DNA of 8,011 bases, taken from Candidatus Hydrogenedentota bacterium (GTDB taxonomy: Bacteria > Hydrogenedentota > Hydrogenedentia > Hydrogenedentales > SLHB01). This document shows, in pieces, positions 1 to 6,297 of the stretch. The stretch's first letter is position 1. The number at the start of each line of letters is the position of its first letter. The notes beneath the pieces were generated by a model. It did no database searches. It saw only the letters and a program-made list of their open reading frames with translations, and was not told the DNA's origin. Location of the stretch: positions 1 through 8,011 of the forward strand of contig JAFGTL010000284.1 in NCBI GenBank assembly GCA_016934125.1. Direction: 5' to 3'. The position numbers and the translations under genes were made by a program.

Positions 1-489
1 GTGGTTGCGAGCGGGGTGGAACCCGGCGAATACGCCCGGCACGTGGATACGGTGTCCTTCTGCTTCTCGAAGGGCTTGGGGGCGCCCGTGGGCTCAATCG
101 TGGCGGGGGATGCTGCGGCGGTGGATCGGGCGCACCGATACCGCAAGATGCTGGGCGGCGGCATGCGCCAGGCGGGGGTGCTGGCCGCCGCGGCAATGTA
201 TGCGCTCGATCGTCACGTGAGCCGGCTCCGCGAGGATCACGAGCGGGCACGCCGGTTCCGGGAGGCGCTTTCGGGCCGGTATGCCTTCCCGATGCCGTCG
301 CCGACGAACATCGTGTACATCGACGTCGCGGATGCCCGGGCGATGGCAGAGCGGCTGGCGGAGCGGGGCGTACTGGTGCTGGCCACGAAGCCGACGCGGC
401 TGCGCATGGTGTTTCACCTGGATATCGACGATGGGGCCCTCTCGGGGGCGATCGCCGCGTTTGAGGCCCTGGCGGATCGGGCGGTGTGA
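1..489 (+). CDS. ltaE: Low-specificity L-threonine aldolase, C-terminal part (5' end outside window)
   Basis: This is a cytoplasmic PLP enzyme of fold-type I that cleaves L-threonine or L-allo-threonine to glycine and acetaldehyde. The 162 residues visible are roughly the C-terminal half of a family that is usually about 340 residues long, so the GTG at position 1 is an internal valine and the real start lies upstream. The segment SFCFSKGLGAPVGS matches the family's active-site block, and its lysine (residue 24 of the fragment) is the predicted PLP Schiff-base lysine. It is followed by the highly typical LGGGMRQAGVLAAA stretch, then TNIVYIDV and a C-terminal LRMVFHLDI strand of the small domain. 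The reading frame is intact to a TGA at 487-489. It is separated by 112 bases and a probable promoter from the next gene, so it need not be in the same operon. The family call is secure; the stereospecificity cannot be read from this fragment. Confidence 0.93.
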   Translation: MVASGVEPGEYARHVDTVSFCFSKGLGAPVGSIVAGDAAAVDRAHRYRKMLGGGMRQAGVLAAAAMYALDRHVSRLREDHERARRFREALSGRYAFPMPSPTNIVYIDVADARAMAERLAERGVLVLATKPTRLRMVFHLDIDDGALSGAIAAFEALADRAV

Positions 490-501
490 GTGGGGCGAGT
501 C

Positions 502-531
502 TTGCGTTCCGGGAAGGGTTGCTGCTAGTAT
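502..531 (+). promoter_or_regulatory. Candidate sigma-70 promoter with extended -10, upstream of the bamD-like gene
   Basis: TTGCGT at 502-507 is a weak -35 box (3 of 6). After an 18-base spacer comes TAGTAT at 526-531 (4 of 6), preceded by TG one base upstream (TGC-TAGTAT), which makes an extended -10. The predicted start near 538 leaves a leader of about 64 bases before the ATG at 602. This comes from consensus matching by eye in a GC-rich background; the extended -10 is the main support. Confidence 0.45.
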
Positions 532-557
532 CGTCGCTGGGAGATAGAATCCAAGCA

Positions 558-572
558 GACAGTGCTACTGTC
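558..572 (+). other. Small hairpin in the leader of the bamD-like gene
   Basis: GACAGT-GCT-ACTGTC is a perfect 6-bp stem with a 3-base loop. It lies between the predicted promoter and the Shine-Dalgarno (GGAG at 590-593). No T-tract follows, so it is not a standard terminator for the threonine aldolase gene. It could be a leader structure, an mRNA-stabilising stem or a small operator. Confidence 0.35.
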
Positions 573-601
573 CCTGAGGGGCCGCACCTGGAGAGAATGG
601 A

Positions 602-1582
602 ATGGGCAGATTGTCAATACGGTGGTTCTTGGCGGCGGCGCTCGTGTCGGTGGTGGCGATTCCGGCCGGGGCGCAGCGGGTGATCACGCCGCAGATCGGG
701 CGGTTCATCAACCTGAAGCGACTGCCGAAGGAGACGCCCGAACTCCAAGTGGAGTACGCCCGCTCGCTGCTCACGGAAGGGCGCTACGACGAGGCCATCC
801 GGGAGACGGAGAAGTTCGACGAATTCTACGGCGACACGGACTATGCGGACGACAACCAGTTCCTGCGGGGGGAGATCCGGCTCGCACAAGAGAAGTTCAT
901 GGACGCGGCCAAGGAGTTTCAGCGGGTCTTGTCGGATTACCCGCAGACGGATCTGTTCGACGAGGTGATCGCGAAGCAGTACGAGGTGGGTGATTCGTAC
1001 TACGCGAAAGGCAAAGCCAACCTCGAGAAGGGGTGGTGGCACCGGTTCAAGGGGCGCCCGTTCCGCAAGGCGGTGACGGTGTATTCGATGGTGATTGACA
1101 ACCAACCGTTTACGGACGCGGCTGCCGAGGCCCAGTACAAGATCGGGTTGTGCCATTTCACGCTCGAGGAGTACGTCGAGGCGGCATTCGAATACCGGCG
1201 GGTGGTTGAGGATTACGGGCAGTCGGACTGGGTGGACGACGCGTGCTATGGGCTGGCGGTGTGTTACTACGAGGCCTCGTTGCCGGCAGACTACGACCAA
1301 GCGCCGAGCCAGCTCGCCGTGACGGCGATCGACGAATTCAAGGAGCGTTTCCCGAGCGACGGGCGGGGAAGCGAATTGGGCGCGAAGCGGGTCGAAATGC
1401 GCAACTTATTGGCACAGCAGCGGTTACAGACGGCGCAGTTCTACGAAAAGCGGCGTAAATTCACTGCGGCGACCATTTACTACACCATTGTGGCCGAGGA
1501 ATTCGGCGAGACGGACGCTGCGAACCAAGCCCGGGCCTGGCTGCAAGAGAACGGCGCGGGTGCAGGGCGGGTGGATTCATGA
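602..1582 (+). CDS. BamD-like outer-membrane assembly TPR protein, without lipobox
   Basis: This is a 326-residue exported TPR protein resembling BamD/YfiO, the essential accessory of the BAM complex that inserts beta-barrel proteins into the outer membrane. Residues 1-24 form a signal peptide (Arg, then a hydrophobic run, ending PAGA before Gln25) typical of signal peptidase I. Helical TPR-like pairs follow at about 46-77, 83-113, 173-205 and 210-250. The last block at about 272-315 (QFYEKRRKFTAATIYY) resembles the BamD C-terminal TPR, where the motif is usually FY-x-+-x-x-x-x-AA-x-x-R. Canonical BamD is a lipoprotein of about 245 residues; this one is longer and has no cysteine near the signal-peptide end. 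The ATG at 602 is chosen because GGAG at 590-593 sits 8 bases upstream. The stop overlaps the start of the LptE-like gene (ATGA). The neighbouring LptE supports an envelope-assembly role. It could instead be another periplasmic TPR protein such as a CpoB/YbgF relative, so I leave the symbol blank. Confidence 0.75.
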   Translation: MGRLSIRWFLAAALVSVVAIPAGAQRVITPQIGRFINLKRLPKETPELQVEYARSLLTEGRYDEAIRETEKFDEFYGDTDYADDNQFLRGEIRLAQEKFMDAAKEFQRVLSDYPQTDLFDEVIAKQYEVGDSYYAKGKANLEKGWWHRFKGRPFRKAVTVYSMVIDNQPFTDAAAEAQYKIGLCHFTLEEYVEAAFEYRRVVEDYGQSDWVDDACYGLAVCYYEASLPADYDQAPSQLAVTAIDEFKERFPSDGRGSELGAKRVEMRNLLAQQRLQTAQFYEKRRKFTAATIYYTIVAEEFGETDAANQARAWLQENGAGAGRVDS

Positions 1583-2145
1583 ACCAGAAGACTCGATGGG
1601 CGGCCGTGTGTGTGGTGCTCGTGGTTGTGGCCACAGGATGCGGATACTCGACGGGCAGTTCGTTGGACGAGAAGTACCAGACCGTGTTCGTGTCCGCGTT
1701 CCAGAACGCCAGCAGAGAATACGATTTGCAGGCGCCGCTGACGAACGCGGTAATCCGGAAGTTCATGGCCGACGGGCGGCTGAAGGTGGTGGACTACGAA
1801 GGCGCGGATCTCGTAGTGGAAGGTGCGGTCACCGATTACGATCTCCGGGGGCTGACCTATGACGCCGATGATCGGGTGACGCAGTACCTGTGCGTGGTGA
1901 CGGCGGGCGTACGGGTAACGGATCGGCGGACGGGTGAGGTGCTGTGGCAGGAACGCTCGATGGCGGGGGAAACGAGCTTCTACACGCGGGCGTCGGGCCA
2001 ATCGTCGGATCGGCTCCGGGGCAACGCGGAGATGTTCCTGCCGACGGTTCGTTCCTTCGCCACCGAAGAAGAGAACCGGGGCGCCTCGGAAGCGCTCGAA
2101 CAGTTGGCCTCCGACATCTTCTACCGCACGATCGAACCATGGTGA
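1579..2145 (+). CDS. lptE: LptE-like LPS-assembly lipoprotein
   Basis: This is a 188-residue predicted outer-membrane lipoprotein of the LptE (formerly RlpB) family. LptE plugs the LptD barrel and helps deliver lipopolysaccharide to the outer leaflet. Residues 1-20 are a lipoprotein signal peptide (K4, R6, then a V-rich hydrophobic core) ending VATG before Cys21. The mature protein begins CGY, which is typical of this family. Other family-like features are a paired strand around VFVSAFQNAS (residues 36-45), the helix LTNAVIRKFMADGRLKVV (54-71), ADLVVEGAVTDY (76-87) and the strand VRVTDRRTGEVLWQE (111-125). Its ATG overlaps the TGA of the BamD-like gene by four bases, so translation is probably coupled; only a weak GGTGG precedes it. 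The lptE-holA order matches that of E. coli and strengthens both calls. Length is close to the usual 170-200 residues. Sequence identity in this family is low, so the call rests on lipobox, strand pattern and synteny. Confidence 0.8.
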   Translation: MNQKTRWAAVCVVLVVVATGCGYSTGSSLDEKYQTVFVSAFQNASREYDLQAPLTNAVIRKFMADGRLKVVDYEGADLVVEGAVTDYDLRGLTYDADDRVTQYLCVVTAGVRVTDRRTGEVLWQERSMAGETSFYTRASGQSSDRLRGNAEMFLPTVRSFATEEENRGASEALEQLASDIFYRTIEPW

Positions 2146-2149
2146 TGGT

Positions 2150-3184
2150 GTGAACGTTGGCGAGTTTCTCGACACCGTAGAGTCCGCGACGCCGGCGCCC
2201 GTATACCTGTTCTGCCCATTCAAATCCCCCAAAGCCCGAGAGGCCACCTTTGAGCCGCTCCTTGCCCAACGAGCGGTCGAGCGGTTGACGGCGAAATACG
2301 TGGATCCCGGGATGCGGGATCTGTGTTACTCCGGCTACCACGCCGACGAGACGGACGCGGGCGAAATCGTGTCGATGGCGCAGACGGTGCCGTTCCTGAC
2401 GCAATACCGGGTGGTGGTGGTGCAGAGCGCCGAGCGATACGAAGGCGCCTCGGCCGCCGAACCGCTCCTGCCCTATCTGGAGTCCCCGAACCAGGACACC
2501 ATTCTCGTCTTCGTAGCCAAACGGGTCGACAAACGCTCGCGGTTCTACAAGGCCTGCAAGAAATCCGGAGTGATCGTCGAGTGTCCGGCCGTACGCGAGC
2601 GCGACGCGGCCACGTGGGCGCAGAAGGAGGCCACGGCGCGCGGAAAGCGGATGGACGGTTCGGTGGCGGGCTATCTCATCAGGCGGACGGGCACGCATCT
2701 CGGGGACGTGGTCAACGCGGTTTCGGTGCTATGCGACTACGTGGGCGATCGGGACGCGATTCTCGAGGATGACATCGCAGCGGCGTGCGCCGATGTTGCG
2801 GAGGAGCAGATCTGGGCGCTGACGGACGCAATCGCGGCATCGGAGATGGGCGACGCGGTGCGCGCCCTGCGTGCGCTCCTCGATCTGGGCAAGAACGAGT
2901 TCGAGATCCTCGGCTCCATCAACTGGTTGTTGAAGACAGCGTACACGTTGACAGGCCCGCCGGAGGATGCGCGCGGCGTCAATCCCTACGTGGCGGGCAA
3001 AGTGCGGCCGCTCGCCAAGAAACTCGGCCGGGAAAAGGTGCGCGACGCGTTCTCGCTGTGTATGGAAGCGGAACTGCGGCTCCGCTCGACGGGCGTGAAC
3101 CGGGCGCTGGCGCTGGAGTTACTGGTGGTGAAGCTTGCGGCGCCGCGCGGGCGCCGGACGCGTCCGGCTGCGGCCCAGGCCTGA
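2150..3184 (+). CDS. holA: DNA polymerase III subunit delta
   Basis: This is the delta subunit of the replicative clamp loader, which opens the beta sliding clamp; the 344 residues are the usual length. From the chosen start the order is: N-terminal AAA+-like domain beginning EFLDTVESATPAPVYLF (5-21); VSMAQTVPFLTQYRVVVV (74-91), the family's hydrophobic strand after the PFF/PFL motif; DTILVFVAKRVDKRSRFYKA (116-135), a delta hallmark; WAQKEATARGKRMD (156-169) leading the lid domain; and the C-terminal collar with EILGSINWLLKTA (252-264) and LRSTGVNRALALELLVVKL (311-329). As expected for delta there is no Walker A ATPase loop. The first strand normally reads YLLYGxE but here is YLFCPFKSP, which is unusual. 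GTG 2150 is preferred because it puts the N-terminus where family members begin. It lies 4 bases after the lptE stop with no clear Shine-Dalgarno, suggesting coupled re-initiation. An ATG at 2146 is in another frame and meets TGA two codons later. Confidence 0.9.
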   Translation: MNVGEFLDTVESATPAPVYLFCPFKSPKAREATFEPLLAQRAVERLTAKYVDPGMRDLCYSGYHADETDAGEIVSMAQTVPFLTQYRVVVVQSAERYEGASAAEPLLPYLESPNQDTILVFVAKRVDKRSRFYKACKKSGVIVECPAVRERDAATWAQKEATARGKRMDGSVAGYLIRRTGTHLGDVVNAVSVLCDYVGDRDAILEDDIAAACADVAEEQIWALTDAIAASEMGDAVRALRALLDLGKNEFEILGSINWLLKTAYTLTGPPEDARGVNPYVAGKVRPLAKKLGREKVRDAFSLCMEAELRLRSTGVNRALALELLVVKLAAPRGRRTRPAAAQA

Positions 3185-3200
3185 CAACGCGGCGTTGTCA
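3182..3200. terminator. Perfect palindrome at the holA stop, possible bidirectional terminator
   Basis: TGACAACGC-G-GCGTTGTCA is a 19-base perfect palindrome around position 3191 (practically an 8-bp stem with a 3-base loop). Its first three bases are the holA TGA stop codon. It lies between convergent genes and could serve both strands. No T-tract follows on either strand, so it is not a standard intrinsic terminator; it could be a 3' mRNA-protecting stem. Confidence 0.4.
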
Positions 3201-3206
3201 CCGCCT

Positions 3207-3227
3207 CCGCAAGAGCCCCATCTGCGG
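3207..3227. terminator. Second hairpin in the convergent gap
   Basis: CCGCA, a one-base bulge, and GA at the left pair with TC and TGCGG at the right, giving about 7 base pairs with a loop of six bases. Together with the adjacent palindrome it fills most of the 79-base gap between the convergent stop codons (3184 and 3264). There is no T-run on either side, so terminator function is only inferred from position. Confidence 0.25.
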
Positions 3228-3263
3228 GCCCCCTTCCCCCACTCCGCCTGCCAGTCCTTACGG

Positions 3264-6248
3264 CTATTGCGCCGGCAGAACGATATCCAGTGAAATGGGC
3301 GCGTCACCCACGGTAACGGCCTGTTGGAGACGGGGCGTTTCGCCCGCGTTGAGGAGGGCCTCGATATCGGGCGGGCCGGAGCCGAGGTCGACGGAATACA
3401 CCTCGAGGAGGTAATCGCCGGGGGCGACATTGTCGAGGGAGAACGAGCCGTCGGGGTTGACGAGCGTCTGGCCACCGAGATAGCGGATCGCGTCAATCCA
3501 CTGGGTGATGTTCTCAGGGCTGATGGACTGGAAGTCCGGCCCGCCGGGCTTCCGAAGCAGCACCATGGTGAGGGAATCGAGGTGTTCGGCGTAGAGCGTG
3601 CCGGACACAGGCACGCCCTGGGTGGCGCCGAGATCGATGTCGGTAGTCAGCCCCTCGGCGACGTCGATGACCTGCGGTTGGATGTCGATGGATTGGAGAT
3701 CCAGATCGCCGCGGTACATGAGTTGGGTGACGTCGAGCGGGTTGACGAGGTAGGAGCCCGGGGCGAGTCCGGTGACTTCGAAGTGTCCGGCGCTGTCGGT
3801 GGTGGCGAACTGGATGCCGGCCGGGCCGATGAGCATGACGGCGACGCCGGCCTGGGGAACCCCGCCGACGACGTAACGGCCCTTGGCCTTGCCGGCGGCG
3901 GGCAGCACGATGCGATAGCCGGCGGTGTCGCGGCCGGGCTGGATGCGGACGGCGGAATCGACGGCCCTGGCGTAGTCGGGATGGGTTGCGGCGAGTTGGT
4001 AGGCGCCGGGGGCCACTTGGGGGATGGTGAACGTACCGTCCTGGCCGGACACGGCGGAACCGGCGGTCTTCTGGAGGCCGGTAGGCAGCATCTGGGTGAT
4101 GAACTGGGAGGTCATGTCGTTGCCGCCCGTCGGAGAGAGCACGACGAGCGCGCCCTTGACGGGTTCGCCACGGGCATTCACGACGGTGCCGCTGAACCGG
4201 CGTCCGGGCTCGAGCACGACGACGAGGCCGGTGACATCGGCGCCGGCCGCGGCGGTGAACGGGTTCGAGGCGCCGGCCCCCTCGGAGGGGCTCTCGGCTT
4301 TCACGCAGTATTGGCCCGGTTCCACGTTGAGGAACTCGAAGTAGCCGTCGGCGTCGGTGGCGGCGCCGCCCCCCTCGGGATCGAACACGCTACGAAACAG
4401 ATCCCGTATCGTGTGGGCGGCGTCGGACTCGTCATCGAGGGATTCAAGGCTGACTTGACATGCGGGGACGCATGCGCCGGCGGCCGTGACGACGGTGCCG
4501 CTCACGAGGATGGGCGGGGCAAGGCGGAGGGTGACGTTCGAGCCGACGGCAACGCCCTCCAGCCGGGCCCGGCCGGCATCGCAGACCACCTCGAGGGCAT
4601 AGGACGATCCGTCGAGGGTCGTGAACGCGAAGGCGCCATCGGGGCCGGTGGTGGCGCGGAATTGGCGGCCGGCCATGAGGCCGGGCCGGGCGCGCACGGG
4701 CACCTCGGGCACGGGCTGGCCGGAGTCGGCGACGACGGTGCCGGTGATCTGCCCAGTGCCCTCGGGCCTCCTGGGCTCTTCGATGATCAGCTCGATATTC
4801 TCGATGTCTGTGACGCCATCCACGTCGAGTTGCAGTTCGGTTGCCATACGGCCACGGCGTCGCGAGCGCATGCCGGCGATAAGCCGGTAGCGGCCGGCGC
4901 CGGTGTTGGGAAAGGCGAACCGGCCGTCGGAATCGGCCTTCGCGTTCTCCGGAGGCCCCATCCAGCCGGCATCGCGTGCGAAGGATTCAGGCACCAGCGA
5001 CACGAACGCCTCGGGCAGCGGGCCGCCGTCGGGGCCGCGCACGAGTCCCGCGACGCGGCATCCTTCCTCAAGCACAACATCCGCCCGGGCGGTGGGGGCA
5101 TCTTCACGGGTTTGGAAGGGCTCGCTGGCGGCCCAGGCATAGCCGGCAGCCTTGACGCCGACGCGGTACTCCGTGTCGTGGCTCAGCCCGCGCATGAGAA
5201 AGGCGCCGAGTTCGTCGGTGTTTCCCATGGGGGACTCGAAGATCTCTGTATCGGCCGATTCCATGCCCTTCATCACGTGCTGAATCAGGTTCGCGGGATA
5301 AACGCGGAGGACAGCCCCCTGAACGGGCTCGGCGCGGCGATTGGTGACGGTTCCCTCGACGGAACCGGCGGGGCTGAGTGCGAAGTCGATGTCGGTGTAG
5401 GCGTGGCCGGCCTCGATCTCGATGCTGACGGCGTCCTCGGGCATGCAGAGATACCCCAGAGAACGGGCCTGCACCGTGAGACGATATACGCCCGCGGGCG
5501 CCCCGTCGATCTCGTAGGCGCCCGCCGAATCGGTGGAATCGCCCGGAAGTCCGGCCACGTTGTGCGCGACGAAGCGTTCGACGAGGTTCATGCGGGCATC
5601 GCCGAGGCAGACGAACGCATTCTCGATAGGCTCGCCACTGACGCGATCCCTGACGACACCGGACACGGAAGCGCCCGGCAGCAGGAGGAAGTCAATTCGG
5701 ACGCGGGCGCCTGGGGACTTCGGCAACGGCTCGTGGCCGGCGACGTGTCCGGGGGCGTGGCAGGTGACCGTGCCGAATCGCTCCGGGGACATGGGCAGGG
5801 AGAAGGCGCCATCGGCATCGGTGATGACGACAGGGCCGCCGAACTCCTCGCGATCATCATCGCCCCGGCGCCTTGGGACGCCTACGTTCGTCGGCTGGAG
5901 CGAGGCGCCGGAGATGGGGGCGCCGGTGGTGGCGTCGCTCACGGTGCCGTACACCTCGACGACGCCCTCTCCCCCACTCGGCTCGGACGCGTCCCGCGCG
6001 GCTTCGGGCTGGGCCACCGAATCCCCGGCGGCCCCTTCGACGTCATGGGCGGCGGGCTCGACAGAGACAGGCGCACGCGAGGCGTCGGGGCCGGAACGCC
6101 CGCGTCCGGCCACGGCAAGCCACACTACGCCGCCAACGATGGCGACCGCCAGAAGAAGGAAGAGCGCTTTCCTGGACGTCATCAACTGCGCCAGCCTCCC
6201 AAGTTCAGGCCGCGCCGACGTGGATGGACGCCGCCCCTCCGAGGACAT
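3264..6248 (-). CDS. Membrane-anchored giant protein of ~9 carboxypeptidase-regulatory-like domains
   Basis: The 994-residue protein has a short basic N-terminus, one hydrophobic segment at about 29-48 (LFLLLAVAIVGGVVWLAVAG), a low-complexity Ala/Ser/Glu linker (50-95), then domains about 80-115 residues long to the end. Each domain opens with a [VIF]-x-G-x-V strand and a turn such as GEPI or GEPVKGA, and most continue through DxxGxF/Y to APGxY. Openings lie near 99, 195, 297, 399, 501, 582, 685, 789 and 880. This is the CarboxypepD_reg / transthyretin-like beta-sandwich type, usually extracytoplasmic and involved in binding or as spacers. No catalytic domain is visible, so the role is unknown. 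Expected topology is N-in with the repeats in the periplasm or outside. The start is uncertain: ATG 6248 has GGAG only 3 bases upstream, while ATG 6182 (Met23) has GGGAGG 12 bases upstream and would give a compact signal-anchor. It lies 49 bases behind the isomerase gene on the same strand, so co-transcription is likely. It ends with TAG. Confidence 0.85.
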   Translation of the reverse strand: MSSEGRRPSTSARPELGRLAQLMTSRKALFLLLAVAIVGGVVWLAVAGRGRSGPDASRAPVSVEPAAHDVEGAAGDSVAQPEAARDASEPSGGEGVVEVYGTVSDATTGAPISGASLQPTNVGVPRRRGDDDREEFGGPVVITDADGAFSLPMSPERFGTVTCHAPGHVAGHEPLPKSPGARVRIDFLLLPGASVSGVVRDRVSGEPIENAFVCLGDARMNLVERFVAHNVAGLPGDSTDSAGAYEIDGAPAGVYRLTVQARSLGYLCMPEDAVSIEIEAGHAYTDIDFALSPAGSVEGTVTNRRAEPVQGAVLRVYPANLIQHVMKGMESADTEIFESPMGNTDELGAFLMRGLSHDTEYRVGVKAAGYAWAASEPFQTREDAPTARADVVLEEGCRVAGLVRGPDGGPLPEAFVSLVPESFARDAGWMGPPENAKADSDGRFAFPNTGAGRYRLIAGMRSRRRGRMATELQLDVDGVTDIENIELIIEEPRRPEGTGQITGTVVADSGQPVPEVPVRARPGLMAGRQFRATTGPDGAFAFTTLDGSSYALEVVCDAGRARLEGVAVGSNVTLRLAPPILVSGTVVTAAGACVPACQVSLESLDDESDAAHTIRDLFRSVFDPEGGGAATDADGYFEFLNVEPGQYCVKAESPSEGAGASNPFTAAAGADVTGLVVVLEPGRRFSGTVVNARGEPVKGALVVLSPTGGNDMTSQFITQMLPTGLQKTAGSAVSGQDGTFTIPQVAPGAYQLAATHPDYARAVDSAVRIQPGRDTAGYRIVLPAAGKAKGRYVVGGVPQAGVAVMLIGPAGIQFATTDSAGHFEVTGLAPGSYLVNPLDVTQLMYRGDLDLQSIDIQPQVIDVAEGLTTDIDLGATQGVPVSGTLYAEHLDSLTMVLLRKPGGPDFQSISPENITQWIDAIRYLGGQTLVNPDGSFSLDNVAPGDYLLEVYSVDLGSGPPDIEALLNAGETPRLQQAVTVGDAPISLDIVLPAQ
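3267..5960 (-). repeat. Tandem protein repeats (carboxypeptidase-regulatory-like) within the giant gene
   Basis: Approximate domain limits in residues: 97-190, 194-291, 296-393, 397-490, 499-577, 580-680, 684-783, 787-873, 878-992. Openings include VSGVV, VEGTV, VAGLV, ITGTV, VSGTV, FSGTV and VSGTL. Ends of domains carry APAGVY, GAGRY, EPGQY, APGAY, APGSY and APGDY. The copies are similar only at the protein-pattern level, not as near-identical DNA, so this is an old domain expansion rather than recent DNA amplification. The eighth domain (KGRYVVGGVPQAG) is the shortest and most divergent of the later ones. Confidence 0.75.
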
Positions 6249-6297
6249 GAACTCCGTGGTTCTTATGGCCCATTCGCTGCCCGCGGATCAAGGGGTG

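Noticed and set aside
614..1300. A minus-strand open frame opposite the BamD-like gene
   Set aside because: Arg/Val/Leu-rich product without motif; the plus strand has a signal peptide, TPR pattern and ribosome-binding site.
1934..2149. Extension of the holA frame upstream into lptE
   Set aside because: The added 72 residues are Arg/Ser-rich and unlike any HolA N-terminus; the GTG at 2150 gives the normal length.
1480..2698. Overlapping minus-strand open frames opposite lptE and holA
   Set aside because: Arg/Pro-rich products typical of antisense frames in GC-rich DNA; no start signals; they cross real gene boundaries.
3264..6248. Possible phage receptor-binding, defence or diversity-generating system based on the repeats
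   Set aside because: No reverse transcriptase, template repeat, nuclease, toxin or phage gene is present, and the repeats are diverged protein domains, not near-identical DNA.
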